DNA of 10,127 bases from an uncultured Planctomycetaceae bacterium. GTDB taxonomy: Bacteria; Planctomycetota; Planctomycetia; Pirellulales; UBA1268. The position numbers and the translations under genes are program-made. The DNA lies in NCBI GenBank assembly GCA_903885855.1, contig CAISKG010000392.1:1-10127 (forward strand), read 5' to 3'. Positions 7,535 to 10,127 of this stretch are shown piece by piece; within the stretch, counting starts at the first letter, position 1; each line of letters begins with the position of its first letter. A model generated the notes under the pieces. That model was not told where the DNA came from, did not search any database, and saw only the letters and a program-made list of their open reading frames with translations.

Positions 7535-9760
7535 TCAGAACAGCCCCTGCCACTTCCGCCCCGCCCAGAACACCCCCAGCATCCCCACCAGCAACGCCAG
7601 CGCGAGGGGGTGGGCCCACAAGCGGCTCCGCCGGGCTTCGGGAGCGGGCTCGGGGAGCCCCGCCAGCAGCCCGGGCAACTCGGAGAGCGCCTCCGGCCGC
7701 GTCACCGCCCCGCGCGAGAGGCGGGCGAGCTCCTCGAGCACCTCCGGCCGCGCCGGGCCGCCGATCGCCTCCCCGGGGACACCCTGCACGAAGATCCGCC
7801 CCTCGAGCCGGTCGCCGGTCTCGGCGCAGGCGAGCGTCACCGCATGGCTGCCGGGCTCCCGCGGGGTCCAGTTGCCGGAGAACACGCCCCACGCCCCCTG
7901 CTCCCCCGGCGCCACGAGGCGCACCGTCTCCACGTCGCCCCCCGGCGACTCCACCGTGACGGTGACGGTGCCGAGCTGCAGCGGCTCGCCGGCGGCGTCG
8001 ACGACGTTGGCGTCGAGCGCCACCACCTGCCCCGGCTCGGGCTGCTCGGGCGCATGGAGGAGCCGCATCCGCTCCCCCTTCTGCATCGAGCGCCGGTAGG
8101 CCATCCAACGCACCACCTGCCCCCAGAAGCGGTAGTGGTAGCGGTCCTCGACGCCCTTCCTCCAGCGCCAGGCCCCGTCGGTGGCCATGAACAGCACCTT
8201 GCCGGCGCCGAAGGGACGCGTGACCAGCAGCGGGATGCGGCCATGCGCGTTGCCGGCGTCGTCGTGTACCGCGAGCACCTCGCTGCCCGCCTTGGCGCGC
8301 ACCACCGGCGCGTACCACTGGAAGCCGGGGAGCGACTCCCACACCGCGGCGTTCTCCTCGCGCGAGTCGGCCAGTCGCGAGAGGAGGCTCGCCTCGCCGC
8401 GCTCGGTGAGGGCGAAGCGGCCCGGGATCGGGGTGCCGGTGCCCTCCGGCCGGCTGGCGTCGAGCACCACGGGCAGCAGGTCGCCCAGCGCCGTCGACTC
8501 CAGCGACAGCTCGTGGCCGAGCCATCCCGGCATGAAGACGATCCCCGACGCCTGGAACTCCACCAGCTCCCGCAGCAGGCGGCAGTCCTCCTCGGTGAGT
8601 TGCCCGTCGTCGACGCCCACGTCGCCGAGGAACACCACGTCGTACTCCGAGAGCTCCTGGATGGTGCCGGGAAAGCGGTCGATCGAGTCGCGCGAGCCGC
8701 CGCCCGGCCGCGCGAGGCCCCGGTGGAAGAGGAGCGTGGAATGCTCGACGCCGGGGTCGCGGGAGAGGGCGTTGCGCAGGTAGCGGAATTCCCACCGCGG
8801 CAGCGTCTCCACGATCAGGACGCGCAGCCGCTCCTCGCGGATGCTCACCGGGATGGAGCGCGTGTTGTTGCCGGGATCGGCCTCCTCGGGCCGTTCCGGG
8901 AGCCGCACCGTGACCGTGTATTCGCCCACCGACGCGGGCGTCCAGAGAACGGCGTCCTCCGTGCGCCCCATCGGCGCCACGCGCACGGTGCGCGCGAAGG
9001 TCTGCCCGTCGGAGGCCTCGACCGTGACGTTCACCGTCTCCTCGCGCGGCATCGTGCTCTGGATCGTGAAGGGAACCCGGAACGGCTTGCCGACCACGCC
9101 GGTGACCGCCCCGTCGACGGCCGAGACCGCCAGATCGGGAAGCGGCACCACGCTCCCGGCGGGAACGGCGAACAGCGGCACGCCCGCCGCACGCAGCGTG
9201 CCCACCGCCTGCACCGGCGGCGCGCCCTGGTTCCAGTCGCCGTCGGAGGCGAGCACCACCGCGCGGAGGCCGGGATGCCGGCGCACCACCGACTCCAGCG
9301 GCGCGTGGAGATCGGTCCCGGCGGCGGCCCCCTCCGCGGCCGCCGGCGCGCCGACGGTCTCCACGCGGATCGCATACCGCTCCGCGATCTCCGCGAAGAA
9401 GGCGGGGTCGGCCAGCGCCGCGACGCTGTCGCGCCGCGAGCGCGGCGCGCCGCCGTCCGGCGGACGCACGTCGGGGGTGTCCATGCTGCGCGAGGCGTCG
9501 ACGAGCACCACCACCGGCGGCTTCTCGCGCGGCCGCTCCTCCATCACCCACTCCGGTTGGTTGAGGAGAAAGGCCACGAGCACCGCGATCGCCACCCGCA
9601 GCGCCTCCAGCGCCAGGATCGCCGGGCGGAAGCCGCTGCGCCGCGCCGTGGCCACGGCGACGCCCACCACCAGCGCCACCAGCACCGCCGCCACCCCCAG
9701 CGACCAGGGGGTGGCGTGGAAGCGGAGGCCGGAGGTGACGATCGAGGCGCCCGGTGTCAT
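7535..9760 (-). CDS. Membrane-anchored VWA-like plus GATase-like domain protein (Bat operon type)
   Basis: This 741-residue protein is a recognisable planctomycete type, usually annotated as a membrane or glutamine-amidotransferase-like protein next to BatA. Helices at about 20-38 and 48-66 anchor the N-terminus. A VWA-like domain spans about 82-205, with a MIDAS-type motif DASRS (D88, S90, S92), a TDL segment (T149) and SDGD (172-175), so metal binding is plausible. A beta-rich Ig-like region (about 206-305) follows. A class I GATase-like fold spans about 311-555 (LRVLIVET, DVVFLGD, GIVFMPGW, PLLVTRPFGAGKVLFMATDG). The expected nucleophile Cys is absent at the VFMPGW turn, so it is probably not an amidotransferase. 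A second beta-rich segment (about 565-660) precedes a C-terminal helix at 717-733. I chose the ATG at 9760 because it overlaps the upstream stop and has a good Shine-Dalgarno site. The function is unknown; a scaffold or complex subunit in the envelope is inferred. Confidence 0.86.
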   Translation of the reverse strand: MTPGASIVTSGLRFHATPWSLGVAAVLVALVVGVAVATARRSGFRPAILALEALRVAIAVLVAFLLNQPEWVMEERPREKPPVVVLVDASRSMDTPDVRPPDGGAPRSRRDSVAALADPAFFAEIAERYAIRVETVGAPAAAEGAAAGTDLHAPLESVVRRHPGLRAVVLASDGDWNQGAPPVQAVGTLRAAGVPLFAVPAGSVVPLPDLAVSAVDGAVTGVVGKPFRVPFTIQSTMPREETVNVTVEASDGQTFARTVRVAPMGRTEDAVLWTPASVGEYTVTVRLPERPEEADPGNNTRSIPVSIREERLRVLIVETLPRWEFRYLRNALSRDPGVEHSTLLFHRGLARPGGGSRDSIDRFPGTIQELSEYDVVFLGDVGVDDGQLTEEDCRLLRELVEFQASGIVFMPGWLGHELSLESTALGDLLPVVLDASRPEGTGTPIPGRFALTERGEASLLSRLADSREENAAVWESLPGFQWYAPVVRAKAGSEVLAVHDDAGNAHGRIPLLVTRPFGAGKVLFMATDGAWRWRKGVEDRYHYRFWGQVVRWMAYRRSMQKGERMRLLHAPEQPEPGQVVALDANVVDAAGEPLQLGTVTVTVESPGGDVETVRLVAPGEQGAWGVFSGNWTPREPGSHAVTLACAETGDRLEGRIFVQGVPGEAIGGPARPEVLEELARLSRGAVTRPEALSELPGLLAGLPEPAPEARRSRLWAHPLALALLVGMLGVFWAGRKWQGLF

Positions 9761-10127
9761 GGCCCCCCCTCGCGCGGCGGCACCGGCGCGGGGAGGGAGA
9801 GGATGCCCTCCGCGGCCAGTGCCAGGAGCACCGCCACCAGGAACGTGCGCCACACCTCCTCGACGATGTTCGCGGGCGCCCCGGCACGCTGGCGGAAACG
9901 CTCGAGCGGCACGCCGGCGAAGAGCCGCTCGACCTCGTCGTCGGGGACGACGGCCGGGTCGTCCTCGGCGGCGGGACGGTTCACCGCCACGAGCCGGCCG
10001 GCCGCGTCGAAGACGCCGGCGTGGAACCCGGCCTCGTTCGACGGCGCCGGCGCACCGGCCAATTGGCGCCAGCCGCGCTCGGCCGCGCCGCTGGCCGCCG
10101 GCGCGGCGTCGCCCTCGGGCCGCCGGC
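9757..10127 (-). CDS. BatA-like membrane protein, C-terminal part (5' end outside window)
   Basis: This is the last 122 codons of a gene that enters from the right edge; the open frame runs from the edge to a TGA at 9759-9757. The visible part has a polar segment containing GFHAGVFD and VAVNRP, an acidic stretch, a short segment LFAGVPLERF, and then one hydrophobic helix (TFLVAVLLALAAEGIL) close to the C-terminus, followed by a short Pro/Gly tail. From family knowledge, planctomycete BatA/VWA proteins end this way: an extracytoplasmic region with a 'value-plus-N-P' segment, then a final membrane anchor. The N-terminal BatA domain and any VWA domain lie outside the window, so this assignment rests on the C-terminal pattern and on the following gene. 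The stop overlaps the next start as ATGA, so the two are probably translationally coupled. It could instead be another single-anchor exported protein. Confidence 0.7.
   Translation of the reverse strand, partial: RRPEGDAAPAASGAAERGWRQLAGAPAPSNEAGFHAGVFDAAGRLVAVNRPAAEDDPAVVPDDEVERLFAGVPLERFRQRAGAPANIVEEVWRTFLVAVLLALAAEGILSLPAPVPPREGGP
9768..9771 (-). promoter_or_regulatory. Shine-Dalgarno site for the VWA-GATase gene
   Basis: Read on the minus strand this is GAGG, followed by a G run, 7 bases before the ATG at 9760. It lies within the end of the BatA-like gene and supports the ATGA overlap start. Confidence 0.55.

Noticed and set aside
4770..8099. 1109-codon open frame on the plus strand
   Set aside because: It is antisense to the DUF4175-like and VWA-GATase genes, has a low-complexity Arg/Gly/Ala composition, and shows no recognisable motif or signal.
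7521..9887. Alternate minus-strand frame of 788 codons overlapping the VWA-GATase gene
   Set aside because: Its translation is Gly/Arg/Ala repeats without structure, while the overlapping frame has helices, a MIDAS motif and a GATase-like fold.

Overview
The window is very GC-rich (about 70% by eye) and reads as one bacterial operon on the minus strand. It holds seven co-directional genes packed with almost no spacing; five are complete and two are cut by the window edges. The protein types point to a Planctomycetes chromosome: a BatA-type membrane protein, a VWA plus GATase-like membrane protein, a giant DUF4175-like protein, signal-peptide proteins with LTXXQ-like helices, an exported terpene-cyclase-like repeat protein and an Sm-like/lectin-like exported protein. 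This placement comes from gene content and style, not from a marker gene. I see no RNA gene, mobile element, CRISPR array or attachment site.

In transcription order (right to left): 10127-9757 is the C-terminal end of a BatA-like protein. 9760-7535 is a 741-residue protein with a VWA-like domain followed by a GATase-like domain. 7472-4077 is a 1131-residue DUF4175-like membrane protein with long coiled-coil and low-complexity regions. 4080-2866 and 2869-2012 are two exported helical proteins with LTXXQ-like motifs. 1997-912 is an exported alpha/alpha-toroid (squalene-cyclase-like) protein. 902-1 is the N-terminal 300 residues of an exported protein with two Sm-like beta segments.

Three junctions (9757/9760, 4077/4080 and 2866/2869) are ATGA stop-start overlaps. 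Two more gaps are 14 and 9 bases. The only real gap is 62 bases (7473-7534). This layout suggests one transcript with translational coupling. Nearly all products are predicted to be in the inner membrane or exported, so the operon probably encodes a cell-envelope module. The first genes match the downstream part of the MoxR-DUF58-BatA-type clusters common in Planctomycetes; MoxR and DUF58 genes would be expected beyond 10127. No biochemical function is established for the module as a whole.

The long plus-strand open frames are antisense shadows produced by the GC-rich third codon position. The most interesting point is the fixed coupling of Bat-type membrane proteins to a set of small exported proteins with no assigned function, including a toroid protein that lacks an intact cyclase catalytic motif.
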